A DNA stretch of 64,000 nucleotides from Flavobacterium endoglycinae (GTDB lineage Bacteria > Bacteroidota > Bacteroidia > Flavobacteriales > Flavobacteriaceae): positions 1,821,001-1,885,000 of the forward strand of contig NZ_CP071448.1 in the NCBI RefSeq assembly GCF_017352115.1, in the 5' to 3' direction. Positions 43,900-52,488 of this stretch are shown here, piece after piece; positions within the stretch are counted from its first letter, which is position 1; every line of letters begins with the position of its first letter. The notes under the pieces are model-generated. The model had not been told where the DNA came from and did no database searches. It saw only the letters and a program-made list of their open reading frames with translations. A program made the translations under genes and the position numbers.

Positions 43900-46800
43900 A
43901 TGAAACAAACCTTTTTTATCTGTATATTATTAATCCCAATTCTCTCATTTTCTCAGATAAATGGGAGCTTAACGATCGATTGGCAGCATAAAAAAGAGAT
44001 GAATTACGGCGATAATAAAATCATTATTCCGTACTTTTCAGGAAACAGTTTTCGCTTCGACATTACTAAAAAAAACATAACATTACTCCTTAATCTGAAT
44101 CAGTCTAACGTTTCAAACGGCAGTTCGGTGCAAATTTCCAACGTGATTTACGAGTCGGTTTCACGAACAGATTTAGGAGATTTAGCCATTGAAAACATCC
44201 CTGAAAAACCAAACGAAAGCATACAAATAACCATTTCAAGAGATACCAAACAATCTTTTCTTTTTCTTTATCCTATTATAAAAGAAGGAAACAGCTTTAA
44301 ACGCATACGATCTTTTTCCTACAATATCAGCACTAATTCAACAGCTAGGAACAACAATTCATCTTCTTATCAAAAAGCTGCAGTTATATCAAACTCCGTT
44401 CTGGCTTCTGGAGAATGGTATCGATTTTACATTGAAAAATCAGGGGTTTATAAAATTTCGCGCTCGTTTTTACAAAGTTTAGGATTTGATCCCAGCAAAA
44501 GCGATCCAAGAAAAATTAAAATCTACGGAAACGGCGGACGAATGCTGCCATTAGCAAACAATGCTTATTATCCTGAAGATTTAGCCGAAAATGCCATACA
44601 GATTATTGGGGAAAGCGACGGCACTTTTAACAATGAAGATTATATTTTGTTTTACGGTGAAGGAATCGAAAACTGGAGTTCCGAAAACCAAACTAATATT
44701 AACTTATACGACACGAAATCCTATTATTATATCACCGCTTCAGGAAATGATGGAAAACGAATTTCGAATTTAAATCAGCCCTTAGGAAGCAGTACATTAG
44801 AGCTGAACACGTTTGATGACTATCAATATCACGAAATAGACCAAAACAATCTAGTTCATCTAGGACGTCAATGGCTTGGCGAAGCTTTCGATATTAACCA
44901 AGATCAGGAATTTTCTTTTAATTTTCCAAATCTTGATACTACTGTGCCGGTAAAAATTGAATTAACAGCAGCTTCGGCGGCGTTTACCACGACTTCATTT
45001 GTTGTTTCGGCAAACGGGCAAAACATCGGAACTTTAAATTTTCCCAGTCTATCAGCAAGTTCAGAAATTAAATATTTTAATGCCAGTCTTCCTGCAAATA
45101 CTACATTTACCGGAACAGACAATATAAAAATAAAACTCGTTTACAATAACAGCGGTGTGCCCGGATCGAAAGGCTATCTTGATTTCATTAACCTGACCGC
45201 CAAACGCAAGCTTTTAGGAACCGGAAAACAATTTAAATTTCAATATAACAACGCAGGTTCTGTTACAGGAATCGCTAATTATACTATTGGGAATGCGACA
45301 GGTATTTCGCAAATTTGGGACATAACAGACCTTTATAATGTGTTGAAACTAGAAAATACTAATCAAGCATCGTTTAGTTTTAAGGCGAATTTAGGAGAAG
45401 TTAGAAAATACATAGCCATTGATCCCGCCGATTATTACACCCCTTTAAAAGAAAGCCAGTCAAAAGTTACCAATCAAAATCTTAAAGGAACCATTTTTAG
45501 AAATAACCAAAACAGCTTTCAAGATATTGATTATGTTATCATAACACCAAAATCTTTAAGTTCCCAAGCAGAAAGATTAGCAGGTTTTCATCGTACAAAT
45601 TCAAATTTGAATGTAAAAGTCATTCACTTAGAAAACATCTATCAGGAATTTTCTTCTGGAAAACAAGACATTGCCGCTATTAGAAACTTCATTAAATACA
45701 TTTACGACAACGCTTCTTCTCCCGATAAAAGAATTAAATACGTAAATTTATTTGGAGATGCTTCGTATGATTATAAAAACCGAATTTCAAACAACACCAA
45801 TATTGTACCTATATATCAGTCCTTAAATAGTAATTCAACTGGAGAAGCATCGTTTGCATCTGATGATTTCTTCGGACTGATGGATGCTGATGAAGGAATT
45901 GTAGCATATCCGTTTGGCGGAATTGATATTGCTGTAGGCCGAATGCTGGTTTCAGATAACGCACAAGCCCAAGAAATGGTCAACAAAGTTTTGGAATATC
46001 ACGATGTTAAATCATACGGAAATTGGAGAAACAATTTTGTTTTAATCAGCGATGACTCTGATCAAAGTTCGGATGCTTCACTGCAATCTCGTCAAAACAG
46101 CTTAGCCGATTTAATTTCCACAGAAAAACCTTTTTTTAATGTAGAGAAAATTCTTTTAGATTCTTATACTCAAGAAGCATCTGCGGGCGGATCACGTTAT
46201 CCTAAAGCCAGAACAGATATTTTTGAAGCATTCGAAAAAGGAGCTTTAGTTTTTAATTATTTAGGACATGGCGGCGAGGATGGATTGGCAAGCGAGCGAA
46301 TCTGGGAAAAATCAGATGGTCAAAATCTAAATAATCAATACAAATACCCTTTATTCATAACTATTACCTGCGAATTTTCAAGATTTGACGATCCAACAAG
46401 ACCAACAGCCGGAGAATATACATTTTGGAATCCGAAAGGAGGCGCTATCTCCATGTTAACCACAATTCGTACTATTGGTCAGTTTAATGCCGAAAATTTC
46501 AATGATAACCTAAGCAAAAACCTGCTGTCATACGGCTCAAACCAATACAACAGCATTGCCGAATCTCTTAGAATCTCTAAAAACGAAAATCCGAGTTCAT
46601 CAAGCAACGTAGTCGTATATATAGGAGATCCTGCTTTGATGTTAGCAATTCCAAAACCGCGAATTAATTTAACGAAAGTAAACGATATTGTGATATCGCA
46701 GCCAATTCCAGATTTAAAATCACTGGCAAAAATTAAAATTTCGGGAGAAATCACAGATGAAAACAATGTGCTTTTAAGCAATTATAATGGAGAACTTGCA

Positions 46801-47739
46801 ACCGCAATTTTCGACAAAATGATCACCTCTACAACCCTAAATAATGATGGATATAGCCCTGCAATGTCATTCAAAACCCTTGGCGAGACTATCTTCAGAG
46901 GAAATGCCTCTGTAACCAACGGTCAGTTTGAATTTAGCTTTGTTGTACCTAGAGATATCCGAATTCCGGTTGACAACGGCCGTATTAGTTTCTATGCCAA
47001 AAAGAACCAATCCTTAGAAAATCAATCTGGCTACAACAGCACTATAAAAATTGGAGGAATAAATGAAAATGCACCTCAGGACAATATAAGTCCAAAAGTG
47101 AAGTTATATATGAATGATGAAACTTTTGTGTCGGGCGGAATAACCAATTCCTCCCCTTTTCTATTGGCATTTCTTGAAGATGAAAACGGTATAAATACTG
47201 CCAGCGGAATAGGTCACGATATAACAGCTGTTTTAGATGGAGACGTAAGCAATCCGTACATTTTGAACGATTATTATCAGACAAAACTGGATGATTACAC
47301 CAATGGAAATCTACGCTTTCCTCTTCGAAATCTGGCTGCGGGTCTTCACACCATAACTTTTACAGCGTGGGATGTTTATAACAATCCTGTGACTAGTGAA
47401 ATTCAATTTATAGTAGTTGGCGATGAAGCGCTGACACTAACACACGTTCTTAATTACCCAAATCCGTTTTCGACCTATACACAGTTTTGGTTTTCACATA
47501 ACAGGCCTTACGAACCTTTAGATGTTCAGGTTCAGGTTATGACCATTACCGGAAAAGTAGTATGGACAAAAAATCAAATTATTACCACAGAAGGTTTCCT
47601 TTCACGAGAAATAACATGGGACGGAAAAGATGATTTTGGAGATCGGATTGGTAAAGGAGTTTATATTTATAAACTTACTGTTAAATCGAATTTAACAAAT
47701 AAAAAAGCAGAAAAATACGAAAAACTTGTCATTCTATAA
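43900..47739 (+). CDS. porU: Type IX secretion system sortase PorU
   Basis: The 1279-residue protein has a signal peptide (LIPILSFSQ), an N-terminal beta region and a gingipain-like C25 peptidase domain (about residues 540-920) with catalytic His790 (YLGHGGEDG) and Cys824 (TITCEFS). The C-terminal end is a FlgD/Por-type beta domain (NYPNPFSTYTQFWF, then GKGVYIYKLTVKS). PorU removes the C-terminal signal of cargo proteins and attaches them to the surface. Start at 43900 follows an AT-rich leader; gldJ is divergent. Confidence 0.95.
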   Translation: MKQTFFICILLIPILSFSQINGSLTIDWQHKKEMNYGDNKIIIPYFSGNSFRFDITKKNITLLLNLNQSNVSNGSSVQISNVIYESVSRTDLGDLAIENIPEKPNESIQITISRDTKQSFLFLYPIIKEGNSFKRIRSFSYNISTNSTARNNNSSSYQKAAVISNSVLASGEWYRFYIEKSGVYKISRSFLQSLGFDPSKSDPRKIKIYGNGGRMLPLANNAYYPEDLAENAIQIIGESDGTFNNEDYILFYGEGIENWSSENQTNINLYDTKSYYYITASGNDGKRISNLNQPLGSSTLELNTFDDYQYHEIDQNNLVHLGRQWLGEAFDINQDQEFSFNFPNLDTTVPVKIELTAASAAFTTTSFVVSANGQNIGTLNFPSLSASSEIKYFNASLPANTTFTGTDNIKIKLVYNNSGVPGSKGYLDFINLTAKRKLLGTGKQFKFQYNNAGSVTGIANYTIGNATGISQIWDITDLYNVLKLENTNQASFSFKANLGEVRKYIAIDPADYYTPLKESQSKVTNQNLKGTIFRNNQNSFQDIDYVIITPKSLSSQAERLAGFHRTNSNLNVKVIHLENIYQEFSSGKQDIAAIRNFIKYIYDNASSPDKRIKYVNLFGDASYDYKNRISNNTNIVPIYQSLNSNSTGEASFASDDFFGLMDADEGIVAYPFGGIDIAVGRMLVSDNAQAQEMVNKVLEYHDVKSYGNWRNNFVLISDDSDQSSDASLQSRQNSLADLISTEKPFFNVEKILLDSYTQEASAGGSRYPKARTDIFEAFEKGALVFNYLGHGGEDGLASERIWEKSDGQNLNNQYKYPLFITITCEFSRFDDPTRPTAGEYTFWNPKGGAISMLTTIRTIGQFNAENFNDNLSKNLLSYGSNQYNSIAESLRISKNENPSSSSNVVVYIGDPALMLAIPKPRINLTKVNDIVISQPIPDLKSLAKIKISGEITDENNVLLSNYNGELATAIFDKMITSTTLNNDGYSPAMSFKTLGETIFRGNASVTNGQFEFSFVVPRDIRIPVDNGRISFYAKKNQSLENQSGYNSTIKIGGINENAPQDNISPKVKLYMNDETFVSGGITNSSPFLLAFLEDENGINTASGIGHDITAVLDGDVSNPYILNDYYQTKLDDYTNGNLRFPLRNLAAGLHTITFTAWDVYNNPVTSEIQFIVVGDEALTLTHVLNYPNPFSTYTQFWFSHNRPYEPLDVQVQVMTITGKVVWTKNQIITTEGFLSREITWDGKDDFGDRIGKGVYIYKLTVKSNLTNKKAEKYEKLVIL

Positions 47740-47780
47740 TATTATATATATTTGTAACATAAATACCATTAGTCCCAAAA

Positions 47781-48989
47781 ATGAGAAAAATATCACCTTT
47801 ACTAATTTGTTTATTAGTTTTTTCTTTCGCCAAGGCCCAAAACATTGAGCGACCGATTACTACAGGAGTACCATTTCTATTAGTCGCAGCTGATGCGAGA
47901 GCCGCCGGTTTAGGAGACCAAGGTGTTGCAACTTCATCAGACGTTTTTTCACAACAGTGGAATCCTGCAAAATACGCATTTGCCGAAGATGCGCAGGGAC
48001 TTTCAATCAGTTACACTCCTTACTTAACTGATCTTGCCAACGATATTTCGTTAGGACAGTTAACGTATTACAACAAAATTAATGACCGAAGTGCCTTTGC
48101 AGGAAGCTTCCGTTATTTTGGATTTGGAGGAATCGAATTAAGAGAAACCGGAGATCCAAACGAAGCAACAAGAGAAGTAAATCCAAACGAATTAGCGTTA
48201 GACGGATCGTATTCACTAAAATTAAGCGAAACATTCTCGATGGCTGTTGCTGCCAGATATATCCGATCCAATTTAAAAATCCCTTCTGGAGAAGTTGATG
48301 CTTCAGCAGCAAGTTCATTTGCGGTAGATATTGCTGGTTTTTATCAATCAGAAGAAATTGCTTACAGCAGTTTCAACGGAAGATGGAGAGGCGGTTTCAA
48401 CATTCAGAATTTAGGTCCGAAAATCAGTTATGATAACGACGATTTAAGCTCAAACTTTCTTCCAGCCAACTTAAGAGTCGGCGGAGGATTTGATTTTATC
48501 TTAGACGATTATAATAAGGTAGGTGTAAGTTTAGAACTTACTAAACTTTTAGTTCCAACTCCGCCGGGACCAGGAACTCCATATGACGCTAATGGAGATG
48601 GAGATTTTACTGATGATGGAGATATTTCACAATCAGAAGCAGACGCAGCCAACTATAAAAAATACAAAGACACAGGCTGGGTACAAGGAATTTTCAAATC
48701 ATTTGGAGATGCGCCGGGTGGTTTCAGTGAAGAACTAAAAGAAGTTACTTATAGCGCTGCTGCCGAATACATGTACCAAGATTCATTTGCAATGCGATTA
48801 GGATATTATCACGAAAGTATAATGAAAGGTGCAAAACAGTTTTTCTCTTTAGGAGCAGGATTTAAATACAACATCATGAAAGTAGACGTTTCGTATTTAT
48901 TCTCGGCATCAAAAGTTAAAAATCCTTTAGAAAATACACTTCGTTTCTCTTTAACCTTTAACTTTGGCGACAAATACGAAACTTATTAA
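47781..48989 (+). CDS. porV: Type IX secretion outer-membrane protein PorV
   Basis: The 402-residue protein has a signal peptide (SFAKAQ) and then the typical N-terminal PorV/LptO segment FLLVAADARAAGLGDQG with FSQQWNPAKYAF, followed by a FadL-like beta-barrel ending in Tyr. A Gly/Asp-rich loop (about residues 260-285) is probably extracellular. PorV brings cargo from the translocon to PorU. It starts 41 nt after porU, so the two form an operon. Confidence 0.94.
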   Translation: MRKISPLLICLLVFSFAKAQNIERPITTGVPFLLVAADARAAGLGDQGVATSSDVFSQQWNPAKYAFAEDAQGLSISYTPYLTDLANDISLGQLTYYNKINDRSAFAGSFRYFGFGGIELRETGDPNEATREVNPNELALDGSYSLKLSETFSMAVAARYIRSNLKIPSGEVDASAASSFAVDIAGFYQSEEIAYSSFNGRWRGGFNIQNLGPKISYDNDDLSSNFLPANLRVGGGFDFILDDYNKVGVSLELTKLLVPTPPGPGTPYDANGDGDFTDDGDISQSEADAANYKKYKDTGWVQGIFKSFGDAPGGFSEELKEVTYSAAAEYMYQDSFAMRLGYYHESIMKGAKQFFSLGAGFKYNIMKVDVSYLFSASKVKNPLENTLRFSLTFNFGDKYETY

Positions 48990-49012
48990 AGAAATCACAT
49001 AAAAAATAATAA

Positions 49013-49052
49013 CAATCCAAATTTCTAATCATTTAGGAATTTGGATTTTTTT
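49013..49052 (+). terminator. Terminator after porV
   Basis: AATCCAAATTTC and GGAATTTGGATT pair over a loop of about 10 nt, followed by eight T residues. It ends the porU-porV unit and overlaps a possible upstream start of cdd, which supports the later start. Confidence 0.8.
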
Positions 49053-49064
49053 TCCCCTAAAAAA

Positions 49065-49547
49065 ATGAAAGAAATAAGCATCACATCGTCATTTACTATT
49101 TATGACAACATAGATGAACTTCCACAAGACATACAGGATTTAATGAGCGAGGCTGTTGAAATTCGTAAAAAAGCGTATGCTCCGTATTCTCAATTTAAAG
49201 TTGGAGCCGCTTTATTACTTGATAATGGAAAAGTAATTTTAGGATCTAATCAGGAAAACGCCGCGTATCCTTCAGGATTATGCGCAGAAAGAACAGCCAT
49301 TTTTTACGCTGGAAGTATGTATCCAGAATCCAAAATTCTTAAAATGGCTATCACAGCAGCTTCAGACACTAATCAAACCAAAGCACCTATTCCACCTTGC
49401 GGTTCTTGCCGTCAGTCAATTGCAGAATACGAAATAAAGCAAGACACCCCTATAGAAATTTATTTTATGGGTGAAATTGGTGAAGTTTACAAATCAGCAT
49501 CCCTAAAAAATTTGCTCCCATTTATGTTTGATAAAAAGTTCTTGTAA
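49065..49547 (+). CDS. cdd: Cytidine deaminase
   Basis: I start at the ATG 49065 because the frame upstream to 49041 overlaps the porV terminator. The 160-residue product has the zinc site CAERTAIF and PCGSCRQ with the catalytic Glu between Cys and Arg, and the substrate segment YSQFKVGAALL. It deaminates cytidine and deoxycytidine in pyrimidine salvage. Confidence 0.92.
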   Translation: MKEISITSSFTIYDNIDELPQDIQDLMSEAVEIRKKAYAPYSQFKVGAALLLDNGKVILGSNQENAAYPSGLCAERTAIFYAGSMYPESKILKMAITAASDTNQTKAPIPPCGSCRQSIAEYEIKQDTPIEIYFMGEIGEVYKSASLKNLLPFMFDKKFL

Positions 49548-49597
49548 AAAAAAGCCAAAAAGTAGCGTTTAAATTTTAGTTCTTAAATGTAATGTCT

Positions 49598-49605
49598 TAT
49601 TTTTG
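49598..49605 (+). promoter_or_regulatory. -7 element upstream of pdhA
   Basis: TATTTTTG fits TAnnTTTG. It lies about 100 bp before the pdhA start, and it overlaps the first codons of the longer reading frame from 49603, so that longer start is unlikely. I see no clear TTG at the usual distance. Confidence 0.45.
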
Positions 49606-49704
49606 CATCCCGACCTTTCGGGCGCAAATTTGTGGGAGGAAACTAGTTTGCGTTACAGGCAACAATTGATAACACAAACAACTTTAGCAAAAGAAAGAAT
49701 TCAG

Positions 49705-50703
49705 ATGAAAGAAGTTACAAAAGAGGTATATTTAAAGTGGTATGAAGACATGCTGCTTTGGAGAAAGTTTGAAGACAAACTTGCAGCATTATACATTCAA
49801 CAAAAAGTTAGAGGTTTTTTACACCTATATAATGGCCAAGAAGCTGTATTAGCGGGAGCTCTTCACGCTATGGACCTGAGTAAAGATAAAATGATTACTG
49901 CTTACAGAAACCACGTACAACCAATTGGTATGGGGGTTGACCCAAGAAACGTAATGGCTGAACTTTTAGGAAAAGCAACAGGAACTTCTAAAGGCATGGG
50001 AGGTTCGATGCACATTTTCTCTAAAGAACATGGTTTTTATGGTGGGCACGGAATTGTAGGTGCTCAAATTCCTGTGGGAGCTGGTATTGCTTTCGCAGAT
50101 AAATACTTCAACACCGGCGGAGTTACTATGACCTACTTTGGTGATGGAGCGGCAAGACAAGGTTCATTACACGAAGCTTTCAATATGGCTATGTTATGGA
50201 AATTACCAGTTGTATTTATCGTTGAAAACAACGGTTATGCAATGGGAACTTCTGTAGAAAGAACTGCAAACCACACTGACATCTGGAAATTAGGTTTAGG
50301 TTATGAAATGCCTTGCGGACCAGTTGACGGAATGAACCCTGTAAAAGTTGCCGAAGCTATGCACGAAGCAATCGAAAGAGCGCGTCGTGGAGACGGACCA
50401 ACTTTCCTTGAAATGAAAACATACCGTTACAGAGGACACTCTATGTCTGATGCACAGTTATACCGTTCAAAAGAAGAGGTGGAAGAGTACAAAAAAATTG
50501 ACCCAATTACTCAAGTACTTGATGTAATCTTGGATCAAAAATATGCTACACAAGAAGAAATTGATGTAATTGACCAAAGAGTTAAAGACTTAGTGGAAGA
50601 ATGTGCGAAATTCGCTGAAGAATCTCCATATCCAGACTTACAACAATTATACGATGTAGTATACGCACAAGAAGACTATCCATTTACACCTCATAAATTA
50701 TAA
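49705..50703 (+). CDS. pdhA: Pyruvate dehydrogenase E1 component, alpha subunit
   Basis: With the start at 49705 (MKEVTKEVYLKWYEDM) the protein has 332 residues, the usual length in Flavobacteria; the 34 codons upstream fall in the promoter region. It has the thiamine-diphosphate site GDGAARQGSLHEAFNMA followed by ENNGYAMGTS, and the phosphorylation-loop-like segment YRYRGHSMSD. It decarboxylates pyruvate together with a beta subunit that is not encoded nearby. Six bases separate it from the E2 gene. Confidence 0.94.
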   Translation: MKEVTKEVYLKWYEDMLLWRKFEDKLAALYIQQKVRGFLHLYNGQEAVLAGALHAMDLSKDKMITAYRNHVQPIGMGVDPRNVMAELLGKATGTSKGMGGSMHIFSKEHGFYGGHGIVGAQIPVGAGIAFADKYFNTGGVTMTYFGDGAARQGSLHEAFNMAMLWKLPVVFIVENNGYAMGTSVERTANHTDIWKLGLGYEMPCGPVDGMNPVKVAEAMHEAIERARRGDGPTFLEMKTYRYRGHSMSDAQLYRSKEEVEEYKKIDPITQVLDVILDQKYATQEEIDVIDQRVKDLVEECAKFAEESPYPDLQQLYDVVYAQEDYPFTPHKL

Positions 50704-50709
50704 TATATT

Positions 50710-52353
50710 ATGGCGATTAAAGTAACAATGCCTCGCTTAAGCGATACTATGACGGAAGGAACGGTAGCGACTTGGTTAAAAAAAGTAGGCGACAAAGTTA
50801 GCGAAGGAGATATCCTTGCTGAAATTGAAACAGACAAAGCAACAATGGAGTTCGAATCGTTTAACGAAGGAACTCTTTTACATATCGGAATTCAAGCTGG
50901 AGAAACTGCTCCTGTTGATTCATTATTAGCAATCATTGGTAACGAAGGAGAAGATATTTCTGCTCTTTTAGCCGGTGGCGATGCTCCTGCTGCTGAAGCT
51001 CCAAAAGCGGATGCTCCTGCTGCCGAAGCAAAAACTGAAACTGCCGCTCCTGCAAAAGCAGCAACTGAATTACCAAAGGGTGTTGTAGTAGTAACTATGC
51101 CACGTTTGAGTGATACTATGACTGAAGGTACCGTAGCTACTTGGTTGAAAAAAGTTGGCGATGCTGTTGCTGAAGGCGATATTTTAGCAGAAATTGAAAC
51201 TGACAAAGCTACTATGGAGTTTGAGTCTTTCAATGCTGGTACATTATTATACATAGGAATTCAAGAAGGAAGCACTGCTCCTGTTGACAGCTTATTAGCG
51301 ATCATAGGACCTGCAGGAACTGACATTTCTGGAATTGCTGAAAACTATACTGCTGGAGGAGGCGCTTCAACTGCAAGTGCTCCTGCTGCAACGGAAGAAA
51401 AAGCTGCTCCTGCTGCTGAAAAAGCACCAGAAGCTGTTGCTGAAACTTCAAACGGAAGAATTTTAGCTTCTCCATTAGCTAAAAAAATCGCTTCTGATAA
51501 AGGAATCCAATTATCTCAAGTTAAAGGTTCTGGTGAAAACGGACGTATCGTAAAAAGCGATATCGAAAACTTTACGCCATCTGCACAAGCACAAACTGCT
51601 TCTTCAGCACCTGCTGCTAAACAAGAAACTGCTCCTTCATCTGCACCAAAAGTATTTGTTCCTGCAGGAGAAGTTTACACAGAAGAGATCAAAAACTCTC
51701 AAATGCGTAAAATCATTGCTAAACGTCTTTCTGAGTCATTATTCACTGCTCCTCACTACAACTTAGTGATTGAAGTAAGCATGGACGAAGCAATGCAGGC
51801 AAGAGCTGCTATCAACAGCGTTCCAGATACAAAAGTATCCTTCAACGATATGGTAATCAAAGCTTGTGCTTTAGCATTGAAAAAACACCCAAAAATCAAC
51901 TCTACTTGGAAAGAAGACGCTATCATCATCAACCACCACGTAAATATTGGTGTTGCTGTAGCGGTTGAAGACGGATTAGTAGTTCCTGTATTGAAATTTA
52001 CAGATGCTATGAGTTTATCTCAAATTGGCGGAAGCGTAAGAGATCTTGCTGGAAGAGCTAAAAACAAAAAATTAGGACCACAAGAAATGGAAGGAAGCAC
52101 ATTTACAGTTTCTAACCTAGGAATGTTTGGTATTACTGAATTTAATTCAATCATTAACCAACCAAACTCTGCAATCCTTTCTGTAGGTGCAATTGTTGAG
52201 AAGCCAGTAGTTAAAAACGGTCAAATCGTAGTTGGAAACACCATGATGTTATCGTTGGCTTGCGACCACAGAACAATTGACGGTGCAACTGGTGCTCAGT
52301 TCTTACAAACTTTAAAACAATACATCGAAAGCCCAGTTACAATGTTGGCATAA
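50710..52353 (+). CDS. pdhC: Dihydrolipoamide acetyltransferase E2 of pyruvate dehydrogenase
   Basis: The 547-residue protein has two lipoyl domains with Lys43 and Lys166 in ETDKATMEFES, joined by Ala/Pro-rich linkers, an E1/E3-binding domain (about residues 250-285, ILASPLAKKIASDKGI) and a C-terminal catalytic domain (about 320-547) with DHRTIDG (His520, Asp524). It takes the acetyl group from E1 and gives it to CoA, forming the core of the complex. The two lipoyl domains are nearly identical, which points to recent duplication or conversion. Confidence 0.95.
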   Translation: MAIKVTMPRLSDTMTEGTVATWLKKVGDKVSEGDILAEIETDKATMEFESFNEGTLLHIGIQAGETAPVDSLLAIIGNEGEDISALLAGGDAPAAEAPKADAPAAEAKTETAAPAKAATELPKGVVVVTMPRLSDTMTEGTVATWLKKVGDAVAEGDILAEIETDKATMEFESFNAGTLLYIGIQEGSTAPVDSLLAIIGPAGTDISGIAENYTAGGGASTASAPAATEEKAAPAAEKAPEAVAETSNGRILASPLAKKIASDKGIQLSQVKGSGENGRIVKSDIENFTPSAQAQTASSAPAAKQETAPSSAPKVFVPAGEVYTEEIKNSQMRKIIAKRLSESLFTAPHYNLVIEVSMDEAMQARAAINSVPDTKVSFNDMVIKACALALKKHPKINSTWKEDAIIINHHVNIGVAVAVEDGLVVPVLKFTDAMSLSQIGGSVRDLAGRAKNKKLGPQEMEGSTFTVSNLGMFGITEFNSIINQPNSAILSVGAIVEKPVVKNGQIVVGNTMMLSLACDHRTIDGATGAQFLQTLKQYIESPVTMLA

Positions 52354-52362
52354 TTCAGCTTT

Positions 52363-52386
52363 GTCAGTCTGAGCGAAGTCGAAGAC
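52363..52386. repeat. Short Bacteroidetes intergenic repeat fragment
   Basis: The segment contains CAGTCTGAGCGAAGTCGAAG, which matches a motif very common between genes in Flavobacteria. Only one arm is present here. It lies just after pdhC, before the terminator. Confidence 0.45.
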
Positions 52387-52417
52387 ACAAAAAGCCGATC
52401 GAATGTAATTCATAATT

Positions 52418-52454
52418 AAATCCCGTTTTGTTTGTTCAAAACGGGATTTTTTGT
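52418..52454 (+). terminator. Terminator after pdhC
   Basis: AAATCCCGTTTTG pairs with CAAAACGGGATTT over a 6-nt loop, followed by T residues. It ends the pdhA-pdhC unit. Confidence 0.85.
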
Positions 52455-52488
52455 TTAATTTTCATCCCCTAATTCAACACCTCATAAT

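Noticed and set aside
49603..49704. Longer N-terminus for PdhA
   Set aside because: The first codons fall on the -7 box, and the shorter form has the usual family length.
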